Positions 1 to 5,097 of a DNA stretch of 5,097 bases are shown piece after piece. The position numbers and the translations under genes were made by a program. The notes beneath the pieces are model-generated. The model had not been told where the DNA came from. It saw only the letters and a program-made list of their open reading frames with translations, and searched no databases. Position 1 is the first letter of the stretch. Each line of letters opens with the position of its first letter. The DNA comes from Ruminococcus sp. UBA3286 (GTDB lineage: Bacteria; Bacillota; Clostridia; Oscillospirales; Ruminococcaceae), in NCBI GenBank assembly GCA_002362135.1, contig DETO01000007.1, positions 1 to 5,097 on the forward strand, given 5' to 3'.

Positions 1-4
1 CCTG

Positions 5-27
5 CTTAAGGGACATAGTCCCTTAAG
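5..27. repeat. Perfect 10-bp hairpin, loop ATA
   Basis: CTTAAGGGAC (5-14) and GTCCCTTAAG (18-27) are exact reverse complements separated by three bases. There is no T-tract on either side, so it is not a classical intrinsic terminator. It is nested in the left arm of the larger inverted repeat at 1-111. Confidence 0.75.
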
Positions 28-39
28 AATCCCAATATT

Positions 40-78
40 AATTATATTCTGTACCCACAAGGGGTACAGAATATAATT
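40..78. repeat. Perfect 17-bp hairpin downstream of aroE
   Basis: Positions 40-56 and 62-78 are exact reverse complements around a 5-base loop (57-61). Read on the minus strand, this is the strongest hairpin after the fabD-aroE transcript. It could end or protect the 3' end of that message. The bases that follow it in that direction (TAATATTGGG) are not a U-run, so intrinsic termination is not supported. It forms the core of the inverted repeat at 1-111. Confidence 0.75.
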
Positions 79-170
79 TACAGGGACGATAGAGACCAAG
101 CCTTAAACAGGAGATATACGGAGACAAAGTCCTCTTGCGCAATACGGCATAGTAAAACTGATTTACATAC

Positions 171-1010
171 TTATAACGAATTCATCTTATTAACTTCATT
201 TTCAACCGCGGAGATTATGGGAGAAATTTTTTCTGCTGTAAATTCGCCGCCGTACCAGTATTCATGGGCTTTTACAGCCTGATAAACGAGCATTGCCGCT
301 CCGCCGACAGCAGTTCTGCCTAATGCGCGCGCCTTTTTCATAAGCAAAGTTTCGGTAGGATTATATATTACGTCAAAAAAACTGAGACAATTTCCGATAA
401 CTTCGTCCGAAACCGCGCAGGCTTCCGTTTTCGGATACATACCCACGGGCGTGGCATTGATAAGCAGATCAAAATTACCGCTTATCTCCTGAATCAGGCA
501 TATTTTTACGGACGCGTCCGCGCATTTTGAGAGAATTTCAGCCATTACCATTTGTGCGGTTTGTACGTCCTGCGGAATAACCGCGATAGTCAGTTCAGCG
601 CCGTGGAGAGCGGCTTCAATGGCAATCATTCTTCCAACTCCTCCGCAGCCGAGCAGCAGCACTTTTCCGCTGAGCGGCAGCAGTTCCGCGGAACGGAGGA
701 AACCGTCGCAGTCCGTATTATAGCCCGTTATTACGCCGCCGTTGTTGGAAATGCAGTTTACAGAATTATATCTCAGCGCGCTTTCGCTGAGCTGATCTGT
801 CATTGAGATTATCGACATTTTGTGCGGTATAGTAATATTGAATCCCTTTAATTCACGGAGCGCGTCAAAATTATTCTGAAGATTTTCGGGCGTGATATCG
901 ATAAGTTCATAGCTGTAGTCGGAGATACCGCTGAGGGCGAATAATTTTTCATGTATCAGGGGCGACATGGAATGTCCGAGAGGATGACCGATAAGACCGT
1001 ATTTATCCAT
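171..1010 (-). CDS. aroE: Shikimate dehydrogenase (shikimate 5-dehydrogenase)
   Basis: It reduces 3-dehydroshikimate to shikimate, normally with NADPH, in the cytosolic shikimate pathway to chorismate and the aromatic amino acids. The 279-residue length is usual for AroE. The N-terminal substrate domain has GHSMSP (Ser14 and Ser16 bind shikimate), NITIPHK with catalytic Lys64, Asn85 in NSVNCI, and NTD with catalytic Asp100. The Rossmann domain has GCGGVG at 121-126, NATPVGM at 185-191, and DVIYNPT around 213-219. The C-terminal GGAAMLVYQA includes Gln244. The ATG is preceded by AAGGAG nine bases upstream, inside the end of fabD, and overlaps fabD by 8 nt, which suggests translational coupling. 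One oddity: after the strand LTIAV the usual NADP-phosphate motif NRT is replaced by IPQDVQ (145-150), so cofactor preference is uncertain. The assignment itself is firm. Confidence 0.95.
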   Translation of the reverse strand: MDKYGLIGHPLGHSMSPLIHEKLFALSGISDYSYELIDITPENLQNNFDALRELKGFNITIPHKMSIISMTDQLSESALRYNSVNCISNNGGVITGYNTDCDGFLRSAELLPLSGKVLLLGCGGVGRMIAIEAALHGAELTIAVIPQDVQTAQMVMAEILSKCADASVKICLIQEISGNFDLLINATPVGMYPKTEACAVSDEVIGNCLSFFDVIYNPTETLLMKKARALGRTAVGGAAMLVYQAVKAHEYWYGGEFTAEKISPIISAVENEVNKMNSL

Positions 1011-1917
1011 AAATTTCCGCTCCTTCCAGCGATTCGAGAGAATCGATATTTACGGCGGCAACGCCCTTTAAAGTCTTTTTAACGAGACCTGTCAGAGTTT
1101 TGCCGGGGCCGAATTCCACGAAAAGTTCCGCGCCGTCAGCCTGCATTGCCGCGAGTTCCGACGTGAAGAGTACGGGAGAAACGATATGTTTTGCAAGAAG
1201 CGACGGCATATCGCTGAAATCTGTGAGTTCGCCGCCCGTAACGTTTGAATAATACTTAACGTCGGGAGCTTTGAAAGAAATAGTTTTAGCCGTCTCGTAA
1301 AATTTATCGGCAGCGGACTGCATAAGCTTTGAATGGAATGCGCCTGCAACGGCAAGAGGAATAACCCGCGCTTTCAGTTCGGCGAATTTTGCGGTAACTT
1401 CCTCGATACCCTCGGGAGTGCCTGCGATGACCGTCTGCTGCGGAGAATTGTAATTTACTGCCGTCACGTAATTTTCAGCCTGACTGCAAATCTCCTCGAC
1501 CTTTTCAGGAGCGATCTTCATTACCGCCGCCATAGCGCCCTTTGACTGCTGAGTAGCCTCTTCCATTGCCTCCGAACGCGCTTTTATCAGGCGGAATGCG
1601 TCCTCAAGCGTTACCATTCCCGAAATTGCGAGAGCGGCATATTCGCCGAGTGAATGACCTGCAACGCCTTGGAATGCGAAGCCTTTTTCCATTGCGGCAG
1701 TAACGGAAGCGAGGGAGTTTATCATAATGGCAGGCTGAGCGTTGATAGTCTTTGACAATTCTTCCGCGGAGCTTTCAAAGCATATCGCCCTCATGTCGCG
1801 TCCTAAAATTTCGGAAGCCGTATCGTAAATTTTAGCTGTCGAGGGGAAAGCTTCCGCAATATCTCTGCCCATTCCGGGAGTTTGTGAACCCTGACCGGTA
1901 AAAAGTGAAATGTTCAT
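1003..1917 (-). CDS. fabD: Malonyl-CoA:ACP transacylase
   Basis: It transfers malonyl from CoA to acyl carrier protein, supplying the extender unit for type II fatty-acid synthesis in the cytosol. From the chosen start it has 304 residues, typical of FabD. Visible motifs are GQGSQ (8-12, oxyanion region), GHSLGE with nucleophile Ser89, Arg114 in KARSEAM (binds the malonyl carboxylate), NSPQQ (157-161), GAFHS with catalytic His195, and GPGK (270-273). The small ferredoxin-like lid lies between about 128 and 190. An ATG at 1933-1935 would add six residues, but it overlaps the ribosome binding site AAAGGA; the ATG at 1917 has that site nine bases upstream and gives the usual FabD N-terminus. At the position of E. 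coli Gln250 there is Leu250 (SPVLF), probably tolerated because the main chain makes the contact there. The gene is first in a pair with aroE and is divergent from fabH. Confidence 0.96.
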   Translation of the reverse strand: MNISLFTGQGSQTPGMGRDIAEAFPSTAKIYDTASEILGRDMRAICFESSAEELSKTINAQPAIMINSLASVTAAMEKGFAFQGVAGHSLGEYAALAISGMVTLEDAFRLIKARSEAMEEATQQSKGAMAAVMKIAPEKVEEICSQAENYVTAVNYNSPQQTVIAGTPEGIEEVTAKFAELKARVIPLAVAGAFHSKLMQSAADKFYETAKTISFKAPDVKYYSNVTGGELTDFSDMPSLLAKHIVSPVLFTSELAAMQADGAELFVEFGPGKTLTGLVKKTLKGVAAVNIDSLESLEGAEIYG

Positions 1918-1926
1918 AATTAAAAG

Positions 1927-1932
1927 TCCTTT
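1927..1932 (-). promoter_or_regulatory. Ribosome binding site deciding the fabD start
   Basis: AAAGGA on the minus strand lies nine bases before the ATG at 1917. It overlaps the codons of the earlier in-frame ATG at 1935, which has no such site of its own. This makes the shorter 304-residue FabD the better model. Confidence 0.8.
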
Positions 1933-1964
1933 CATAAATTATAGATTATCATGATTTTGAGCAA

Positions 1965-2127
1965 TATACTTGCCTCTGTTGCAATTTATCCGTATCTTTC
2001 GGCATAAATTCCGTCATCCTGCGTTGCAAATCCTCGATGGGCGACAAGCCCATCTTGCGGTTTGCGCCTTGTTTGACGAAATTTCTGCTCGAAATCTACT
2101 GGATATATTGCAACAGAGTCAAGTATA
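1965..2127. mobile_element. MITE-like 163-bp near-palindromic element
   Basis: The ends are 27-bp inverted repeats (1965-1991 and 2101-2127) matching at 25 of 27 bases. They share TATACTTG, CTCTGTTGCAAT and TATCC in that order. Similarity continues inward with small gaps (1992-2017 against 2071-2100, including TTTCG, AAATT and CGTCA). The centre is a perfect 7-bp hairpin, GATGGGC (2036-2042) and GCCCATC (2048-2054), with loop GACAA. The whole can fold into one long hairpin as DNA or RNA. It has no ORF worth calling. The ends carry TA on both sides, which fits a TA target duplication but is not proof because the palindrome includes it. A MITE mobilised by a transposase elsewhere is the best guess. 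A structured leader RNA or a processed repeat is the alternative. Confidence 0.6.
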
Positions 2128-2149
2128 AAACTTAATCAGACTGGTTAAA
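2122..2149 (-). promoter_or_regulatory. Candidate fabD-aroE promoter
   Basis: On the minus strand, TTTAAC (2144-2149) and TATACT (2122-2127) are separated by 16 bp. The -10 hexamer is formed by the outer end of the MITE-like element, and the operator-like palindrome fills the spacer. A transcript from here would carry almost the whole element as a leader of about 200 nt before fabD. A TATAAT at 1938-1943 closer to fabD would start RNA within the ribosome binding site and has no good -35, so it is less likely. This is inference from sequence only. Confidence 0.35.
2132..2148. promoter_or_regulatory. 17-bp palindrome, candidate repressor operator
   Basis: TTAATCAGACTGGTTAA is an odd palindrome centred on 2140 with seven of eight arm pairs exact and the eighth a T:G pair. 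After one mismatch on each side, AA and TT extend it further. The size and symmetry suit a dimeric helix-turn-helix regulator such as the MarR-type FabT family that controls fab genes in Firmicutes. It does not clearly match the FapR or FabT consensus as I remember them. It sits between the divergent fabD and fabH genes, inside the candidate fabD promoter spacer. No regulator gene is in the window. Confidence 0.45.
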
Positions 2150-2174
2150 TTGACGAATTTTCAAAATCGACGAA
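2148..2174. repeat. Direct repeat pair AATyGACGAA, 17 bp apart
   Basis: AATTGACGAA (2148-2157) and AATCGACGAA (2165-2174) match at 9 of 10 bases with a 17-bp period. They lie next to the 17-bp palindrome and upstream of the fabH promoter candidates, so they may be regulator half-sites. Chance occurrence in AT-rich DNA is possible. Confidence 0.3.
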
Positions 2175-2193
2175 ATAAAAAGTTAAAATCATA

Positions 2194-2222
2194 TTGCAAA
2201 ATATTCGGAAATGATTTACAAT
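2194..2222 (+). promoter_or_regulatory. Candidate distal fabH promoter
   Basis: TTGCAA (2194-2199) and TACAAT (2217-2222) are separated by the ideal 17 bp. RNA would start near 2229, leaving a leader of about 130 nt before fabH. It is one of several stacked candidates. Confidence 0.35.
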
Positions 2223-2251
2223 ATATATGTATGGCTTTGAACGCCGCAGTA

Positions 2252-2281
2252 TTGCCGCGGCATCATTACCATATTTATAAT
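2252..2281 (+). promoter_or_regulatory. Candidate main fabH promoter
   Basis: TTGCCG (2252-2257) and a consensus TATAAT (2276-2281) are separated by 18 bp. The predicted start is near 2288, about 70 nt before the fabH ATG. A perfect 10-bp palindrome TGCCGCGGCA (2253-2262), the only GC-rich spot in this stretch, overlaps the -35 and could be a binding site or a chance palindrome. Confidence 0.45.
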
Positions 2282-2291
2282 AACATATATT

Positions 2292-2326
2292 TTGATTTTT
2301 TACAACAGTTTTTTCTAAAATATAAA
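2292..2326 (+). promoter_or_regulatory. Candidate proximal fabH promoter
   Basis: Two overlapping readings are possible: TTGATT (2292-2297) with TAAAAT (2316-2321) at 18 bp, or TTTACA (2299-2304) with TATAAA (2321-2326) at 16 bp. Either gives a leader of roughly 25-30 nt that still contains the fabH ribosome binding site. Confidence 0.35.
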
Positions 2327-2358
2327 CTTGTATTTCAAATCGGCAAAGGAGACATCAT

Positions 2359-3345
2359 ATGGGAATAAATATTCTTGGAATGGGCAGCTATCTGCCTGAA
2401 CAGGTATTGGCAAACGACGATTTTAAAAAGTTTGTCGATACGAACGACGAGTGGATAACTACCCGTACAGGTATACGTTCACGCCACATGGCAGGCTGGG
2501 AGCCTACATGGTACATGGGAAAGCTTGCCGCTCAGAAAGCTATTGAAAAGTCGGGCGTTGACCCGAAGGAGATAGGTCTTGTGATATGCAGCACCATAAC
2601 TTCGGATTTTCTGACGCCGAGCGTAGCAAGCTTGCTTCAGTATGAACTCGGCATCGAAAATGCGGCGGCTTTTGATATGAACGCAGCCTGTTCCGGATTC
2701 GTTTATATGCTCGATACGGCGCATCGTTATCTCAGCACCGACGATGATCTGAAATATGTGCTTATCGTTTCCGCAGAATCCCTTTCGCGCTTTATTGACT
2801 ATCAAGACCGCGGAACGTGCATACTTTTCGGCGACGGAGCGGCGGCTGCCGTAATTGAAAAAAGCGACAAGATGTATTCGTCGTTCCTTGGTTCGGACGG
2901 CAGCGGCGCGCGTAAGCTTTTCGCGAGAAATCTGGAAGTTGCTCCCGAAGTCAGGGTAGATCATGAATTCGACAGCGGATTCCCCGAAAAGCCGCCTCAT
3001 CAGCTTTATCAGGACGGAAAGGAAGTTTATAAATTCGCGGTAAAGGCTCTTCCGAAGGCGTTCAGCAACGCCGCGGCGAAGATCGGCGTTACCGTTGACG
3101 ATATCGATCTTTTCGTACCTCATCAGGCGAATGTGAGAATAATCGAGACTGCCGCGAAAAATTTAAAGGCGAGCATCGATAAATTTGCGGTAACGCTCGA
3201 TCATCACGGCAACACTTCCAGCGCGTCGATACCCCTCGCGCTTTGCGAATACATAGAAAAAGGCGCAATACAGCGCGGACAGAAGCTCGCTTTGGTAGGT
3301 TTCGGCGCGGGACTTTCCTACGGCAGCGTTATTATTGAATATTAA
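2359..3345 (+). CDS. fabH: 3-oxoacyl-ACP synthase III (initiating condensing enzyme)
   Basis: It condenses a short acyl-CoA with malonyl-ACP to begin each fatty-acid chain, releasing CO2. The 328-residue length and thiolase fold are standard. The catalytic triad is plain: Cys111 in NAACSGF, His255 in PHQAN, and Asn285 in HHGNTSSAS. Trp32 and Arg36 in EWITTRTGI are the CoA-contact residues of the family, and GFGAGLSYG near the C-terminus is the usual closing motif. The ATG follows AAAGGAG with 7 bp spacing. Thr86, just before Pro87, occupies the place of E. coli Phe87, which closes the acyl pocket there; Thr at this site in mycobacterial FabH goes with acceptance of longer chains, so branched or longer primers are possible here (inference). 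It is first in a fabH-fabK-fabG operon, divergent from fabD. Confidence 0.97.
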   Translation: MGINILGMGSYLPEQVLANDDFKKFVDTNDEWITTRTGIRSRHMAGWEPTWYMGKLAAQKAIEKSGVDPKEIGLVICSTITSDFLTPSVASLLQYELGIENAAAFDMNAACSGFVYMLDTAHRYLSTDDDLKYVLIVSAESLSRFIDYQDRGTCILFGDGAAAAVIEKSDKMYSSFLGSDGSGARKLFARNLEVAPEVRVDHEFDSGFPEKPPHQLYQDGKEVYKFAVKALPKAFSNAAAKIGVTVDDIDLFVPHQANVRIIETAAKNLKASIDKFAVTLDHHGNTSSASIPLALCEYIEKGAIQRGQKLALVGFGAGLSYGSVIIEY

Positions 3346-3357
3346 GGAGACGTTATT

Positions 3358-4284
3358 ATGAAAACAAGGATCACAGAACTTCTCGGCTGCGAATACCCGA
3401 TAATTCAGGGCGGAATGGCATGGGTCGCCGAACATACCCTTGCGGCAGCCGTATCAAATGCAGGCGGAGTCGGACTTATAGCAGGAGGCAGCGCTCCTAT
3501 CGATTATCTCCGCGATCAGATTCGCAAATGCAAGGAAAAAACGGATAAGCCTTTCGGCGTAAATATCATGCTGATGAGTCCCAATGCGGACGATCTCGCG
3601 CAGTTGTGCATAGATGAAAAAGTTGCAGTAGTTACTACGGGAGCAGGAAATCCCGGAAAATTCATTCCGGCATGGAAAGAAGCTGGGATAAAGGTAATTC
3701 CCGTTATTCCGTCCGTGGCTCTTGCAAGGAGAATGGAGCGCGCAGGCGCGGACGCAGTCGTTGCGGAGGGTACTGAATCGGGCGGACATATCGGCGAAAA
3801 TACCACGATGTGCCTCGTTCCGCAGGTAGTTGACGCACTTGAAATTCCCGTTATCGCGGCAGGCGGAATCGCCGACGGAAGAGGTATCGCGGCTTCGTTC
3901 ATGCTCGGCGCGGAGGGAGTTCAGATAGGAACGCGCTTCCTCGCTTCCGAGGAATGTCAGATACACCCGACTTTCAAGGAATTGGTTGTAAAGGCTAAGG
4001 ATACCGACAGCGTAGTTACGGGAAGATATACGGGTCACCCATGCAGAAATATCAAGACGAAATTTTCGAAGAAGCTTGCAAGCGGCGAAAAGGACGGTTC
4101 GCTTACGCCCGAACAGTTTGAAGAGATCACTCTCGGCTCGCTGCGCAAGGCTGTTGTGGACGGCAATGTTGACGAGGGTTCGTTCCTCTGCGGCGCGATT
4201 GCAGGCATGGTAAACGATGTAAAGCCATGCGCGGAAATTATTAAGGAAATGGCGGAGCAGGCTGAAAAACTTCTCAACAGATAA
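3358..4284 (+). CDS. fabK: Enoyl-ACP reductase II (FMN-dependent)
   Basis: It reduces trans-2-enoyl-ACP to acyl-ACP, the last step of each elongation round, using FMN and a nicotinamide cofactor. It is an (alpha/beta)8 barrel related to 2-nitropropane dioxygenases. The 308-residue length is close to other FabK proteins. Supporting motifs are PIIQGGMAW (14-22), AGGVGLIAGG (35-44), the diagnostic EGTESGGHIGE (137-147) whose His144 aligns with the catalytic histidine of pneumococcal FabK, AAGGIADGRG (167-176) and GVQIGTRFLAS (187-197) for FMN phosphate binding. The ATG lies 12 nt after the fabH stop, and TAAGGAG overlaps that stop, so the two are tightly co-expressed. The fab context separates it from a nitronate monooxygenase. 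FabK enzymes are insensitive to triclosan. No FabI or FabL is seen in the window. Confidence 0.94.
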   Translation: MKTRITELLGCEYPIIQGGMAWVAEHTLAAAVSNAGGVGLIAGGSAPIDYLRDQIRKCKEKTDKPFGVNIMLMSPNADDLAQLCIDEKVAVVTTGAGNPGKFIPAWKEAGIKVIPVIPSVALARRMERAGADAVVAEGTESGGHIGENTTMCLVPQVVDALEIPVIAAGGIADGRGIAASFMLGAEGVQIGTRFLASEECQIHPTFKELVVKAKDTDSVVTGRYTGHPCRNIKTKFSKKLASGEKDGSLTPEQFEEITLGSLRKAVVDGNVDEGSFLCGAIAGMVNDVKPCAEIIKEMAEQAEKLLNR

Positions 4285-4304
4285 AGATTCGGAGGAATTG
4301 ATAT

Positions 4305-5045
4305 ATGGCTACAGCAATTATTACCGGCGCGTCTCAGGGAATCGGCGCGTGTATAGCAAAAAGACTTGCAAAAGACGGATTTGACGTCGTTATAAATCAT
4401 TATCCCAGCGACGGCGATAAGGAAAAGGCTCTTGCCGTTGCGGAGGAATGCAGGGCGTTCGGCGTAAAGGCTGAATGCATCGCCGCAGACGTTTCAAAAT
4501 TCGATCAGTGCGAGGCAATGGTAAAGCAGGTCAAGGCTGATTTCGGCAGCATCGACGCTCTTGTCAACAATGCGGGAATCACCAAGGACGGACTCCTTGC
4601 TCGTATGAAAGAAGCCGACTACGACGCAGTTATCGCGGTAAATCAGAAGAGCGTTTACAATATGCTAAAGCACGTATGCTCGGTAATGATGAAGCAGCGT
4701 CACGGCAGGATAGTAAACGTTTCGTCCGTGGCAGGTCTTTACGGAAATCCGGGACAGGTGAACTATTCTGCATCAAAAGCGGCTATAATCGGCATGACTA
4801 AAACGGTCGCCAAGGAATTCGGTTCGAGAAATATCACCTGCAACGCAGTCGCTCCGGGATTTATCCATACTCCCATGACAGACGTGCTTTCCGAAGAACT
4901 GAAAACAAAAATGCTGGGCGCGGTAGCCCTCGGCAGATACGGCGAGCCTGAAGAGATCGCCTCTGTCGTATCGTTTTTGGTATCTGACGACGCTTCATAC
5001 GTTACCGGACAGGTAATTGAAATTTCAGGCGGACTTTCTATGTAA
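4305..5045 (+). CDS. fabG: 3-oxoacyl-ACP reductase
   Basis: It reduces 3-ketoacyl-ACP to 3-hydroxyacyl-ACP, normally with NADPH. It is a 246-residue classical short-chain dehydrogenase. Visible motifs are TGASQGIG (7-14, dinucleotide binding), NNAG (88-91), catalytic Asn113, Ser141 in NVSSVAG, Tyr154 and Lys158 in YSASK, and APGFIHTPM (183-191). NNAGITKDGLL and the C-terminal YVTGQVIEISGG are characteristic of FabG rather than other family members. GGAGG lies nine bases before the ATG, 20 nt after fabK. The usual Arg of GASRGIG, which contacts the NADP phosphate in E. coli FabG, is Gln11 here, and the second strand ends in NHYPSDGD without a nearby Arg. NADPH preference therefore cannot be assumed. 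Context with fabH and fabK supports a role in fatty-acid synthesis. Confidence 0.95.
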   Translation: MATAIITGASQGIGACIAKRLAKDGFDVVINHYPSDGDKEKALAVAEECRAFGVKAECIAADVSKFDQCEAMVKQVKADFGSIDALVNNAGITKDGLLARMKEADYDAVIAVNQKSVYNMLKHVCSVMMKQRHGRIVNVSSVAGLYGNPGQVNYSASKAAIIGMTKTVAKEFGSRNITCNAVAPGFIHTPMTDVLSEELKTKMLGAVALGRYGEPEEIASVVSFLVSDDASYVTGQVIEISGGLSM

Positions 5046-5070
5046 ACACAGAAATCAATTTTTACTTGTG

Positions 5071-5083
5071 CTGCATTATGCAG
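5071..5083. repeat. Short hairpin after fabG
   Basis: CTGCA (5071-5075) and TGCAG (5079-5083) pair around TTA. A weaker outer pairing of GTGCTGC (5068-5074) with GCTGCAC (5090-5096) is an alternative fold. No T-run follows within the window, so this is not a convincing terminator, and transcription may continue to genes beyond the edge. The 52 bases after fabG show no new start codon with a ribosome binding site. Confidence 0.3.
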
Positions 5084-5097
5084 GGGGACGCTGCACG

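Larger units (their letters stand above)
1..111. repeat. Imperfect long inverted repeat at window edge, possible palindromic element
   Basis: Three segments on the left reappear inverted on the right in nested order. CCTGCTTAAGG (1-11) matches the reverse complement of 101-111 at 10 of 11 bases. ATAGTCCCT (15-23) matches that of 82-90 at 8 of 9. The 17 bases at 40-56 match that of 62-78 perfectly. The arms differ in length by a few bases, so the whole is a bulged hairpin centred near 59. The left end may continue outside the window. It lies downstream of aroE, about 60 bp past its stop codon. It resembles a small palindromic repeat element, but neither copy number nor family can be judged from one copy. 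Confidence 0.5.

Noticed and set aside
40..78. Classical intrinsic terminator for fabD-aroE
   Set aside because: The hairpin is strong, but no U-run follows on the minus strand, so it was recorded as a repeat.
1918..1935. Upstream ATG extending FabD by six residues
   Set aside because: It overlaps the ribosome binding site for the ATG at 1917, and the extra residues precede the normal FabD N-terminus.
1938..1943. TATAAT as the fabD promoter
   Set aside because: The transcript would start at the ribosome binding site, and no good -35 is present at 16-18 bp.
1965..2127. Riboswitch or CRISPR-like repeat
   Set aside because: There is a single palindromic unit without spacer periodicity, and no known riboswitch core is recognised. 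A MITE-like element fits better.
2150..2368. 72-residue plus-strand ORF upstream of fabH
   Set aside because: Its composition is that of AT-rich regulatory DNA, its start has no ribosome binding site, it spans the fabH promoter candidates and overlaps the start of fabH. No domain is recognisable.
2479..3123. 214-residue minus-strand ORF inside fabH
   Set aside because: It is a shadow frame of fabH, which has full catalytic motifs and family length.
3454..4038. 194-residue minus-strand ORF inside fabK
   Set aside because: It lies entirely antisense to fabK, has no recognisable domain and reflects the codon bias of the real gene.

Overview
The window holds housekeeping lipid and aromatic amino-acid genes from what looks like an anaerobic low-to-mid GC Firmicute, most likely a gut-type Clostridia of the Oscillospirales/Ruminococcaceae kind. 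This placement is inferred from the FabH/FabK-type fatty-acid synthesis set, strong AAGGAG-type ribosome binding sites, AT-rich TATAAT-like promoters and protein character. It is not based on any database match.

Layout from left to right. Positions 1-170 are non-coding and contain two perfect hairpins that form part of a larger imperfect inverted repeat (1-111, possibly cut by the window edge). A minus-strand pair follows: fabD (1917 down to 1003) and aroE (1010 down to 171), which overlap by 8 nt. Positions 1918-2358 form a divergent regulatory region. It contains a 163-bp near-palindromic, MITE-like element with 27-bp terminal inverted repeats (1965-2127), a 17-bp operator-like palindrome (2132-2148), a pair of direct repeats, and several candidate promoters. 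A plus-strand operon then runs fabH (2359-3345), fabK (3358-4284), fabG (4305-5045), with gaps of 12 and 20 nt and a good Shine-Dalgarno sequence before each gene. The last 52 bases hold a short hairpin, no U-tract terminator and no new gene start.

How the genes work together. FabD makes malonyl-ACP. FabH condenses it with an acyl-CoA to start a chain. FabG reduces the 3-ketoacyl-ACP. FabK, a flavoprotein that replaces FabI, reduces the enoyl-ACP. The carrier protein, the elongating condensing enzyme, the dehydratase and acetyl-CoA carboxylase are not in the window; they may lie to the right. AroE belongs to the shikimate pathway and is here co-transcribed with fabD.

No defence, mobile-gene or secondary-metabolite system is visible. 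The points most worth a second look are non-coding: the MITE-like element placed between fabD and its likely promoter, and the palindrome that sits inside that promoter. The split arrangement of the fab genes and unusual cofactor-site residues in AroE and FabG are secondary.
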